Shown: positions 8,267-15,647, counted from the stretch's first letter. The stretch is DNA of 35,205 bases from a virus (IMGVR_UViG_3300009152_001153:1-35205); one strand, 5' to 3'. The notes: generated by a model from the letters alone, not told the origin. Program-made: numbers and translations.

Positions 8267-10032
8267 ACAAAAAACTGCACTTCCTCTCTGGCATTCCTCG
8301 TTCTGGCTCGACAGTCCTTGCGGCTATCCTGAACCAGAACCCAATGACTCATGTATCCACTACATCTGGGCTTGTCCACGCCCTTGATGGTTTGGCTAAT
8401 ACTTGGCACTCAGCGGGCTTACTAAACGAGAATGACCCTGAGAGAACTAAATTAGCGCAGACCATGCGAGGTGCTATTGATGCGTTCTATGAAGATACAG
8501 ATAAACCTGTCATCATCGACAAGTCCCGTGGCTGGCCTATCGGTCAAATTATGGGCGCTATGTCACAGGTGCTAGGCCGTCAGCCTAAAATCATTGCTAC
8601 TGTTCGTTCTGTTCCTGACTGTGCGGCATCTTTCATCCGTGTAGCCAAACCCACAGACCTAGACGAGTTCATGGCGACTGGTCAACTGATGGATCACCTC
8701 CGCGCCGCATACATCTCCCTCCAAAACGGCTACGAGTACGCACCAGAAAACTTCTTGTTTGTTGAATACGAAGACTTGTTAGCTGACCCCAAAGCTCAGT
8801 TAGCCCGTATCCATGAATTCTTGGGTCTGCCTGAGTTTGCCTACGACTTCAACAACATTGACGGCTCAACAGTAGCCGAAGATGACGAGAACTTGCACGG
8901 TCATGCAGGTATGCACGATGTCAAGCCTGTATTGGCACCGCAGCATAAACAAGACCCCCGCGATCTGCTGAAGCACCACTACTCAGCTTTCTGCCAGCCA
9001 GAGTTTTGGCTTGAGCGTCCACGCACAGTTCCTGAGTTGCATGACCTAGACCTACAGTTAGCCGCATCCACAATGGGTGACTTTGCTGAAGGCTGGAGAC
9101 TAGCCCAGAAGTTAGAAGCAGACGAGCCAAACAATCACCGAGCCGCCTATAACCGTGGCTGGTACTACCTGCGTCAAGGTCAAATCCAAAAGGGCTACGG
9201 CTTGATGGACAGAGGACGGATCGTAGGTGTATTTGGTAACTCACGCCCTGATGTGCCTACACCCCAATGGGACGGCAAGACAAAGGGTACGGTCATGCTG
9301 TATCTGGAAGGTGGTCTGGGCGATCAGATTCACCAGATTCGCTATGCCAAACTGATTGCGGAGCGTGGCTGTAAGGTTGTTGTATCTTGTACAGGGCAAC
9401 TGGCATCCTTGTTCCAAGGTGTAGAAGGCGTATCAGCCGTTGTTCAGCACGAGGCTACCTTTGGTATTTACCACGACTTCTTTGTGTCTGGAATGTCTGC
9501 TGTGGTTCCTCTAGGCTTAGAACTCCGTGACCTGTCTGGTGCGCCATACCTTGAGAAGCCAATGTCGATCAAAGGTCGCAAGAAACGCATTGGTCTGCGT
9601 TGGCAGGGCAACAGTAAATTCGAGCATGAGCACAATAAGAAATTCCCCTACGATCTGATGTTTGAAGCGGTAAAAGATGCTGATGCAGAATTTATTTCAT
9701 TACAGCGGGATGAGGGCGTAGACGCTTGCCCAGCTTGGGTAAAACAAGTACCATTACAGTCATGGGAAGACACTCGCCAAGCGGTGGCTTCATGTGACTT
9801 GGTGATCTCAGCCTGTACCTCTGTCAGTCACTTGGCGGCGGCAATGGGCGTAGAAACTTGGGTGGTAACTCCGATCATGCCTTACTTCTTATATGCGATT
9901 GACGGTGATAAAACGCCGTACTACGACAGCATGAAGCTGGTTCGCCAAGAGGTGTATGGTGATTGGACTGCTCCGTTTGACAAGATCAAAGAGCGTGTTG
10001 GTTCTAAGCCAGCATTGAGGAGTGTAGCGTGA
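8263..10032 (+). CDS. Sulfotransferase-TPR-GT9-like glycosyltransferase fusion
   Basis: A 589-residue cytoplasmic-type enzyme with two catalytic halves. Residues 1-255 are a sulfotransferase: the PAPS 5'-phosphosulfate loop SGIPRSGSTV (9-18), the 3'-phosphate-binding segment TVRSVPDCAASF (about 113-124) and the FVEYEDLLADP element (166-176). Residues about 262-320 are TPR-like. Residues about 345-575 resemble GT9 heptosyltransferases and related TPR-linked glycosyltransferases: GGLGDQIHQIR (350-360), FISLQRDEG, and ISACTSVSHLAAAMG (515-529). It should use PAPS and a nucleotide sugar, perhaps ADP-heptose, whose synthesis genes lie 3-5 kb downstream. It lies between two propeller pairs and overlaps both neighbours by 4 bases. 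Acceptor unknown. The sulfotransferase call is firm; the donor sugar is inferred. Confidence 0.8.
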   Translation: MNKKLHFLSGIPRSGSTVLAAILNQNPMTHVSTTSGLVHALDGLANTWHSAGLLNENDPERTKLAQTMRGAIDAFYEDTDKPVIIDKSRGWPIGQIMGAMSQVLGRQPKIIATVRSVPDCAASFIRVAKPTDLDEFMATGQLMDHLRAAYISLQNGYEYAPENFLFVEYEDLLADPKAQLARIHEFLGLPEFAYDFNNIDGSTVAEDDENLHGHAGMHDVKPVLAPQHKQDPRDLLKHHYSAFCQPEFWLERPRTVPELHDLDLQLAASTMGDFAEGWRLAQKLEADEPNNHRAAYNRGWYYLRQGQIQKGYGLMDRGRIVGVFGNSRPDVPTPQWDGKTKGTVMLYLEGGLGDQIHQIRYAKLIAERGCKVVVSCTGQLASLFQGVEGVSAVVQHEATFGIYHDFFVSGMSAVVPLGLELRDLSGAPYLEKPMSIKGRKKRIGLRWQGNSKFEHEHNKKFPYDLMFEAVKDADAEFISLQRDEGVDACPAWVKQVPLQSWEDTRQAVASCDLVISACTSVSHLAAAMGVETWVVTPIMPYFLYAIDGDKTPYYDSMKLVRQEVYGDWTAPFDKIKERVGSKPALRSVA

Positions 10033-11144
10033 GCTTTAGATACGCCGCTGGGATAAACAAGCCGGGGTTTAACCCGCTTGGTGCTCAGACCACAACTTTC
10101 TTTTACAATTTGTACAGTTGGGGCGATAACCAATTTGGTCAACTTGGTTTGGGCAATATTACTAACTATTCCTCACCCAAGCAGGTTGGGTCATTAACTG
10201 AGTGGTTAACTATAGCTGGTAATCGTTATTATAATGCGGCTGTTAAAACCAATGGTACTTTATGGACTTGGGGCAGGAACAATTTTGGGCAGTTAGGTCA
10301 CGGTAACACCACCAGCTATTCCTCTCCTAAACAGGTAGGCGCTCTTACTTCGTGGGCATCACTTGGTCTTGGTAGTGATTTCATGTTGGCTATTAAGACT
10401 GATGGAACATTGTGGTCGTGGGGAAGAAACCAAGACGGGGCGTTGGGATTAGGCAATTTAACTAATTACAATTCTCCCAAACAAGTTGGTGCATTAACTA
10501 ATTGGTCAAAAGTAACTGCGGCAGATAGCTCCACTTTAGCTATTAAAACAGATGGAACACTTTGGGCTTGGGGCTTCAATTTATCTTATGGTCAATTAGG
10601 ATTAGGTAATACAACTGGTTATTCTTCTCCTAAACAAGTCGGTGCATTAACTAATTGGTCGTTTGTTTCTGCTGGTGCTGTTTTTACTTCTGCAATTAAA
10701 ACAGATGGAACATTGTGGGTTTGGGGTGGAAACTATGATGGTTTTTTAGGTTTAGGAAACACAACTTCGTACTCATCACCCAAGCAAGTTGGAGCATTAA
10801 CCACTTGGCTTAACATAGCTTCTGGATATTGCACATTGGCAACCCAAACCAATGGCACATTATGGTCATGGGGAAGTAATTTGGTGGGAATTCTGGGTTT
10901 GGGAAATACAACCTATTATTCCAGCCCTAAACAAATTGGTGCTTTAACTACTTGGCTCAAAGTTCACACTAGACAAGGAATACTTTCTTCCTTTGCCATT
11001 AAGACAGATGGAACCCTGTGGGGTTGGGGTAGGAACAATCTTGGTCAGTTAGGACTTAATAACACAACAAATTATTCAAGCCCTAAACAAGTAGGTTCTT
11101 CTACTTGGAATGTAGTATCTGGCAGTAGTTTGGCGCTAGGATAA
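10029..11144 (+). CDS. RCC1-type seven-bladed propeller protein A2
   Basis: A 371-residue protein, paralog of the gene at 5977: it shares KPGFNPLGAQT (residues 11-21) and seven RCC1 repeats. The fourth blade has five instead of four residues in the variable loop (FNLSY). It starts with GTG 10029 inside GTGA, overlapping the fusion enzyme stop, with a GAGGAG site upstream. The C-terminal half-blade (VVSGSSLALG) would complete the first blade, as in other RCC1 propellers. The role is inferred as for A1: a tail-associated binding protein. Variable loop residues differ completely from those in A1. Confidence 0.85.
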   Translation: MSFRYAAGINKPGFNPLGAQTTTFFYNLYSWGDNQFGQLGLGNITNYSSPKQVGSLTEWLTIAGNRYYNAAVKTNGTLWTWGRNNFGQLGHGNTTSYSSPKQVGALTSWASLGLGSDFMLAIKTDGTLWSWGRNQDGALGLGNLTNYNSPKQVGALTNWSKVTAADSSTLAIKTDGTLWAWGFNLSYGQLGLGNTTGYSSPKQVGALTNWSFVSAGAVFTSAIKTDGTLWVWGGNYDGFLGLGNTTSYSSPKQVGALTTWLNIASGYCTLATQTNGTLWSWGSNLVGILGLGNTTYYSSPKQIGALTTWLKVHTRQGILSSFAIKTDGTLWGWGRNNLGQLGLNNTTNYSSPKQVGSSTWNVVSGSSLALG

Positions 11145-11147
11145 ATC

Positions 11148-12299
11148 ATGGCAACATCAGTCGTATCAGGCGTTCAATACTCAGGTATCTGGAACATCAG
11201 CAGTCAAGCCAATGCTAAGGCGGCGGGGACTTGGCCTGTGCCGCCGTATGCAAGTTTGTATAGCTGGGGCGGTAACGGTGCAGGCCAGCTTGGTTTAGGT
11301 GATACAACAAATCGTTCATCTCCTAACCAAGTGGGTTCTTTAACAACTTGGTTTGCAATTGGTTGCGGTAGCAATCACACCATAGCAGTTAAAACTGACG
11401 GTACTTTGTGGACTTGGGGTAATAACTATGGCGGTCAACTTGGCGTAGGTAATACAACTTTTTACTCATCTCCAAAACAAGTAGGCGCTTTGACGGCATG
11501 GTTAAATGTTGCGGGTGGTACATACCATACTTTATCAACTAAAACTGATGGAACTTTATGGGCATGGGGCGCTAATTCGTTTGGTCAGTTAGGTCTTGGA
11601 AATGTTACTTACTACTCTTCTCCCAAGCAAGTTGGCGCATTAACAACTTGGTTAAGTGTTGCGTGTGGTCGATACCACAGCATAGTTATTAAAACTGATG
11701 GCACACTGTGGACTTTTGGAAGAAATACACAAGGTCAATTAGGTTTAGGTGATGCCACCAACCGATCTAGTCCAGTGCAAGTAGGTTTACTCACTACTTG
11801 GCTTAAATCTGCGGGTGGGACTTATAACACAATAGCCGTTAAAACAGACGGGGCTTTATGGACTTGGGGCGGCAACAGCGCTGGTCAATTAGGTTTAGGC
11901 AACACAACAAATTACTCAAGTCCAAAACAAGTTGGTTCACTTACCACATGGCTTAAAGTCGCCAGTGGCACTTACCACAGTATGGCTACCAAAACTGATG
12001 GAGCTTTGTGGACTTGGGGAAATAATCAGTTTGGTCAATTAGGTACAGGGAATATTACTTATTATTCTTCTCCCAAACAGGTGGGCGCATTGACTACTTG
12101 GTTAAATATTGCAGGCGTTGGTCGAGCAACTGTAGCAACCAAAACAAATGGCACACTTTGGACATGGGGACATAATAATCAAGGTCAACTTGGTATTGGC
12201 AATACGACTAATTACTCTTCGCCAAAACAAGTTGGTTCACTTACCACATGGTTAAGTGTGGCGGGTGGGTTTTACCAAATGATCTCAAACGAAACTTAA
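11148..12299 (+). CDS. RCC1-type seven-bladed propeller protein B2
   Basis: A 383-residue protein, paralog of the gene at 7109, with VSGVQYSGIW (residues 6-15) and seven RCC1 repeats. Blade 4 has an NRSSPVQ loop, as in blade 4 of B1, which supports descent by whole-gene duplication. One blade has LWTFG instead of LWTWG and two have GALW for GTLW. It starts 3 bases after A2 stops without its own clear ribosome site. It closes the propeller cluster; a 36-base AT-rich gap follows before the next gene, the largest gap on this strand. Likely a virion adhesin (inference). Confidence 0.85.
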   Translation: MATSVVSGVQYSGIWNISSQANAKAAGTWPVPPYASLYSWGGNGAGQLGLGDTTNRSSPNQVGSLTTWFAIGCGSNHTIAVKTDGTLWTWGNNYGGQLGVGNTTFYSSPKQVGALTAWLNVAGGTYHTLSTKTDGTLWAWGANSFGQLGLGNVTYYSSPKQVGALTTWLSVACGRYHSIVIKTDGTLWTFGRNTQGQLGLGDATNRSSPVQVGLLTTWLKSAGGTYNTIAVKTDGALWTWGGNSAGQLGLGNTTNYSSPKQVGSLTTWLKVASGTYHSMATKTDGALWTWGNNQFGQLGTGNITYYSSPKQVGALTTWLNIAGVGRATVATKTNGTLWTWGHNNQGQLGIGNTTNYSSPKQVGSLTTWLSVAGGFYQMISNET

Positions 12300-12335
12300 A
12301 CGCATAAAATAAACTTTTTTAACAAGGAGTCTTAA

Positions 12336-12746
12336 ATGACACATTATGTACAGGTACTAAACGGCGAAATTCGTCAAGTCTGGGACACACCTCCCGCAGA
12401 AGGCGTAGGCAATAACGGCTGGCGCAACGCTGTGGAAGTTCGTCCTGCAATCACAGCACACCGTCAGGGCTACACTGCCCACCGCTTTGATCTGAACACT
12501 GATCCAGTGCAGATCATCTGGGACACATACGAAATCTCCGTGGCTGACCGCAAAAACGGTATGAAGTCCAACGCAGGTTTTGGATTCCAGCAAGTGGTGA
12601 TGGAGCAGTCCCGCCTACAGCTTTCTCCTAACGCTAACGAGCAGTACGATGCCACAGCGGTAGAGACAGCGCGTCAGGCTATGTTGACCAAGCAAGCCGC
12701 TATTGATGCCGCTACGACTCACGACCAGCTTGACGCATTGCTGTGA
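12336..12746 (+). CDS. Tail-fibre assembly-like phage protein
   Basis: A 136-residue soluble protein starting YVQVLNGEIRQVWDTPP, with a C-terminal Ala-rich helical region (ATAVETARQAMLTKQAAIDAA). The short opening motif plus an IWDTYEISVADRKNGM segment recalls small phage tail-assembly or chaperone-like proteins that follow fibre genes. A strong AAGGAG site lies 7 bases before ATG 12336. Position after the four propellers supports a role in their folding or attachment, but this is inferred. Its stop overlaps the next start as GTGA at 12743. Confidence 0.5.
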   Translation: MTHYVQVLNGEIRQVWDTPPAEGVGNNGWRNAVEVRPAITAHRQGYTAHRFDLNTDPVQIIWDTYEISVADRKNGMKSNAGFGFQQVVMEQSRLQLSPNANEQYDATAVETARQAMLTKQAAIDAATTHDQLDALL

Positions 12747-13186
12747 AGATTTTGATTATGGGTCTGCCCGGTGCGGGTAAGACGACACTAGCAGAAGCTC
12801 TTGCAAGGGAGCTTCAGTGCGCTCACTTTAACGCTGATGAGATTAGGCGTGAGATCAACAAAGACTTAGGCTTTAGCGTAGCTGACCGTCTTGAGCAAGC
12901 CCGCCGCATGGGTGTGCTGTGTGACATCGTAAGCCGCCACGGTGCTTATGTCATTGCAGACTTTGTATGCCCTACGCCAGAAGCCCGTGAAGCATTCAAT
13001 GCTGACTTTACGATCTGGGTAGACCGCATCCAAGAGGGTCGCTTTGAGGATACAAACAAGTTATTTGTACCCCCAGAAAAGTACGATGCGCGAATCAACG
13101 GCCCATGGGGAATGCAGTATTACGCTGAAGAACTGGCTCGTAGAATACAGCCGCGCCACAGACCATCCCTGTACAGCGTAGGATGA
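12743..13186 (+). CDS. cysC: Adenylylsulfate (APS) kinase, CysC-like
   Basis: A 147-residue P-loop kinase. It has the Walker A motif GLPGAGKT (residues 7-14), a NADEIRREINKDLGFS segment (about 30-45) followed by ADR, and a VIADFVCPTPEAREAF stretch. This order (D-x-x-R, DLGFS-x-x-DR, then a short strand with a PTPEAR turn) is the APS-kinase pattern. The enzyme phosphorylates adenylylsulfate to PAPS, the donor for the sulfotransferase at 8263. It is shorter than most CysC proteins (about 200 residues), so the C-terminal region is minimal. Starts with GTG in a GTGA overlap with the previous gene; stops in ATGA with the next one. No ATP sulfurylase is visible, so APS would be host-supplied. Other small P-loop kinases are an alternative. 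Confidence 0.75.
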   Translation: MKILIMGLPGAGKTTLAEALARELQCAHFNADEIRREINKDLGFSVADRLEQARRMGVLCDIVSRHGAYVIADFVCPTPEAREAFNADFTIWVDRIQEGRFEDTNKLFVPPEKYDARINGPWGMQYYAEELARRIQPRHRPSLYSVG

Positions 13187-13611
13187 TTGTCTTTACCAAC
13201 GGATGCTTTGATGTGCTCCATCGGGGGCACGTTGAGTATCTGGAGAAATCCAAAGCGTTGGGTGACAAGTTAATCGTAGGTTTAAATTCAGATGCGTCTG
13301 TACGGGAACTAAAGCCCGGCAGACCCATCAATTCCCAAGATGACCGCATGGCTGTATTGCTGGCGCTACGCTGGGTAGATGAGGTCATCATCTTTGATGA
13401 GCCTACACCGTTGCAATTAATCCACAGAATCAAGCCTGACATCATTACAAAAGGTGGTGACTACAGCCCAGACCAAGTTGTAGGAATTGCCAAACAAATA
13501 GTTATCATTCCTTTCCTAGATGGCTATTCATCAACAAGGATAATCAATGCAACTCAAGGGCATAGTAAACAAGGGCTGGGGGTCGGAGCTAATCTGGGCT
13601 ACCAACGATAA
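13183..13611 (+). CDS. hldC: Heptose-1-phosphate adenylyltransferase (HldE C-terminal domain type)
   Basis: A 142-residue nucleotidyltransferase. It has TNGCFDVLHRGH (residues 5-16, the HxGH motif at 13-16), GLNSDASVRELK, a GRPIN turn, DRMAVL, TKGGDY (89-94) and GYSSTRI (114-120). All are hallmarks of the RfaE/HldE second domain, which converts D-glycero-beta-D-manno-heptose 1-phosphate and ATP to ADP-heptose. It is a stand-alone enzyme, as in bacteria with separate HldC. It starts in an ATGA overlap with the APS kinase. Its last 21 codons (from residue 122) overlap the start of the cupin gene. Glycerol-3-phosphate cytidylyltransferase relatives share HxGH but not the full set. Confidence 0.85.
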   Translation: MIVFTNGCFDVLHRGHVEYLEKSKALGDKLIVGLNSDASVRELKPGRPINSQDDRMAVLLALRWVDEVIIFDEPTPLQLIHRIKPDIITKGGDYSPDQVVGIAKQIVIIPFLDGYSSTRIINATQGHSKQGLGVGANLGYQR

Positions 13612-13909
13612 GTACTGCGGAAAGCTGATGACCTTCCGCAAAGGTGCTAAGTTCTCTATGCACTTTCACGCTGAGAAAGATGAGACTTGGCTAGTCCAAG
13701 GTGGTTTATTCAAGGTCATTTGGATTGACACCAAAGATGCCAGCCGCCATGAAAAGATTCTCAACGTAGGAGATACGTGGCATAACCCACCATTACTTCC
13801 TCACCAGCTAGTTTGCCTAGCAGCAGGTGTGATCTTAGAAGTCTCAACTGCTGATTCTGTAGAAGATAACTATCGTGTGGAGCCGGGGGACAGTCAATGC
13901 GTATCCTAG
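13547..13909 (+). CDS. Cupin-fold protein, possible sugar-phosphate isomerase/epimerase type
   Basis: A 120-residue single-domain cupin. The N-terminal KGWGSELIWATNDKY and the metal-site motif HFHAEKDETW (HxH then E), with a Gly-containing turn (VQGG) and a later PLLPHQL His, fit the cupin_2 pattern. KGWGSE is reminiscent of the cupin half of type II phosphomannose isomerases. It lies between the heptose adenylyltransferase and the heptose kinase, so a role on a sugar phosphate is plausible but not shown. Its start lies 65 bases inside the previous gene, an unusually long overlap, yet the conserved KGWGSE lies at the very start and argues for ATG 13547. Its end overlaps the PfkB start by 13 bases. 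Confidence 0.6.
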   Translation: MQLKGIVNKGWGSELIWATNDKYCGKLMTFRKGAKFSMHFHAEKDETWLVQGGLFKVIWIDTKDASRHEKILNVGDTWHNPPLLPHQLVCLAAGVILEVSTADSVEDNYRVEPGDSQCVS

Positions 13910-14607
13910 TCATCGGTGATGTCTGTATAGATGAATATAGATACGGGGAAATACGGAGAGTAAATCCAGAATCCACTGCGCCGTTGCTGAACTTTCAGGA
14001 CAGCGAAGAGAAAATGGGCATGGCGTTTAACGTAGCCCAGAACCTCAAGGCATTTGGGGCAGATGTTACCCTGTGCGTCAGCGAGGAAATCTCCCGCAAG
14101 ATCCGTTACATCGACCGCAGAACAGGAGAACACCTGCTCAGGGTAGACCATGACGTACAAGCAAAACCATATAAAACCGGCAGTAAGTACTTTTTCGATG
14201 CCATAGTTATATCTGACTATGATAAGGGTTTTGTAACCAATGAGGTCATCTGGAAGCTGCGGCAGAAGTTCCAAGGGCCAATCTATATGGATACCAAGAA
14301 GAAGAACTTAGCTGACTTCCCCGGCATCTACATCAAGATTAACCAGCGGGAACTGTATGAGTCCACCTCTATTCCAGATCCAGAACATTTAATCGTTACT
14401 TACGGGGCTAAGGGGTGCGGATATCAAGAAACACTCTATCCGGCTAAGGTGATAGAAGTTGTGGATGTATGCGGGGCAGGTGATGTATTCCTAGCGGCTA
14501 TGGTGTACAAGCACATACAGACTGGCGATATGGGCCAAGCTTTGCCGTTTGCCAATGAGAAAGCGGCAATATCTTGCCAGAGCATAGGTGCTGTATGCGT
14601 ATCCTAA
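13897..14607 (+). CDS. hldA: Heptose-7-phosphate kinase, PfkB family (HldA/HldE N-domain type)
   Basis: A 236-residue PfkB sugar kinase. It has GDVCIDEYRYGEIRRVNPES (residues 8-25, matching the GDVMLDRYWYG-type HldE start), FNVAQNLKAFGA (44-55), ISDYDKG (105-111), and the catalytic GAGD (193-196, Asp196). The family phosphorylates D-glycero-beta-D-manno-heptose 7-phosphate at C1. It is about 80 residues shorter than HldE N-domains, with the usual lid/TK region near residue 60-85 compressed. GG-A-x-NVA is replaced by GMAFNVA. Start ATG 13897 overlaps the cupin stop. It shares a 12-base start ATGCGTATCCTA with the epimerase gene. Other PfkB kinases are possible but the flanking HldC and HldD types favour this call. 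Confidence 0.8.
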   Translation: MRILVIGDVCIDEYRYGEIRRVNPESTAPLLNFQDSEEKMGMAFNVAQNLKAFGADVTLCVSEEISRKIRYIDRRTGEHLLRVDHDVQAKPYKTGSKYFFDAIVISDYDKGFVTNEVIWKLRQKFQGPIYMDTKKKNLADFPGIYIKINQRELYESTSIPDPEHLIVTYGAKGCGYQETLYPAKVIEVVDVCGAGDVFLAAMVYKHIQTGDMGQALPFANEKAAISCQSIGAVCVS

Positions 14608-15350
14608 TTACTGGCTATAAAGGATTTATTGGCCAGAACATGGTTAAGGCTATGTCAGACCACGACCTAGACTTGTGTGAATGGGGGGATGAGTATTCCC
14701 TTTATGGAATAGATAGGGTCATACATCTAGGTGCCATCTCAGATACACGATGTCAGGATTGGGTAGCCCTGCGTAAACAGAACGTAGGGTATACCATTAC
14801 TTTGATGGAGAAGTGTCAAGAGTATGGAATACCTATTCAAATAGCTTCTTCGGCTTCGGTCTATGGGCCTGACAATACAACGTTTAAAGAGACTGACCCA
14901 GTAGCGCCGGCTAATCTATATGCAGAATCCAAAGCTTTGATAGAGCAATACTTCCATGAGATGCGGCCTGTCTCACCTATTCAAATATTCAGGTACTTTA
15001 ATGTCTACGGCCCACATGAAGATCACAAGGGAGATCAGGCTTCTCCGTTTCACAAGTTTCGCGAGCAGGCAAAGACAGGAACGATTAAGATATTTGAAGG
15101 TTCAGAAAACTTTAAACGTGACTTTATCCATGTAGATGAGGTCATCAAAGTTCACAGAAAATTGTTCCATTTTCTAGGTTCTGGAATTTGGAATGTAGGA
15201 ACTGGAAAAACAATGTCTTTTTTGGATGTTGCGCGCTTGGCAGCAGATGAATTTTCAGCGAAAATAGAAACAATTCCAATGCCTATATTGGGTGGTTATC
15301 AAATGTATACGTGTGCTGACATGACCAAATTGAACAGGACGCTGAAATGA
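14595..15350 (+). CDS. hldD: ADP-heptose 6-epimerase-like SDR (HldD type)
   Basis: A 251-residue extended-SDR protein. It has the Rossmann motif TGYKGFIG (residues 6-13), SSASVYG (85-91), catalytic YAESK (Tyr109, Lys113), RYFNVYGPHEDHKG (133-146) and FEGSENFKRDF (167-177). The latter two are diagnostic of HldD, which converts ADP-D-glycero- to ADP-L-glycero-D-manno-heptose. It is shorter than the usual ~310 residues. I chose ATG 14595 over the upstream frame start because MRILITGYKG is the canonical Rossmann start; it overlaps the kinase stop by 13 bases. It ends the heptose island. GmhA and GmhB are not present, so the host must supply heptose phosphates. Confidence 0.85.
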   Translation: MRILITGYKGFIGQNMVKAMSDHDLDLCEWGDEYSLYGIDRVIHLGAISDTRCQDWVALRKQNVGYTITLMEKCQEYGIPIQIASSASVYGPDNTTFKETDPVAPANLYAESKALIEQYFHEMRPVSPIQIFRYFNVYGPHEDHKGDQASPFHKFREQAKTGTIKIFEGSENFKRDFIHVDEVIKVHRKLFHFLGSGIWNVGTGKTMSFLDVARLAADEFSAKIETIPMPILGGYQMYTCADMTKLNRTLK

Positions 15351-15359
15351 AGGGCATCA

Positions 15360-15647
15360 ATGCGCTGGCTCATTCTGTTACTGCTGTTAGGGCTAGTTGG
15401 AGCCGTAGCCAAGAGTGGTTGCCATGTCCGAGAATTTTATGGAATTGGCTATACAGTTCACGATCCGACCGAGCGGCACAAGGAAATGATGGCATGGTTG
15501 GATCGGAACGCAGGCCATTGCAAGTCAACGGAATACATGGTGATCTGGAACAACCTAGCAGAGTGGGCGGGTACGGCAGATTCCACATGGTTGCGTAACA
15601 AAGTTGTTCATGGATACAAAGATGCACTTGAGCGAGAAAAGAAATGA
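15360..15647 (+). CDS. Secreted/membrane-anchored small phage protein
   Basis: A 95-residue protein with an N-terminal signal or membrane segment (MRWLILLLLLGLVGAV, then AKSG), then a soluble part with Cys residues and YGIGYTVHDPTERH. I recognise this type from lysis regions of uncultured phages, but no function is known. It overlaps the next start as ATGA at 15644, consistent with translational coupling and supporting this frame over the overlapping +2 frame. A GAAGG site lies before ATG 15360. It could be a lysis accessory or periplasmic protein. Confidence 0.65.
   Translation: MRWLILLLLLGLVGAVAKSGCHVREFYGIGYTVHDPTERHKEMMAWLDRNAGHCKSTEYMVIWNNLAEWAGTADSTWLRNKVVHGYKDALEREKK

Noticed and set aside
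6070-12290. CRISPR-like regular repeats in the propeller genes.
   Set aside because: The ~150-base periodicity is coding, in frame and degenerate; repeats are not identical and there are no unique spacers between them.
5977-12299. Diversity-generating retroelement as the source of propeller variability.
   Set aside because: No reverse transcriptase, template repeat or accessory gene is visible in the window; variability is spread over every blade instead of one C-terminal target.
12300-12335. Possible promoter or terminator in the AT-rich gap before 12336.
   Set aside because: 36 bases with no hairpin and no recognisable -35/-10 pair; it only supplies the AAGGAG ribosome site.
14574-14594. 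Upstream start for the epimerase (seven extra residues).
   Set aside because: The canonical Rossmann start MRILITG begins at 14595; the extra residues are non-conserved.
15347-15598. Alternative frame starting in an ATGA overlap after the epimerase (83 codons).
   Set aside because: The overlapping frame at 15360 has a signal-type N-terminus, a recognised HDPTERH segment and a 4-base overlap with the next gene; the alternative has no such features.
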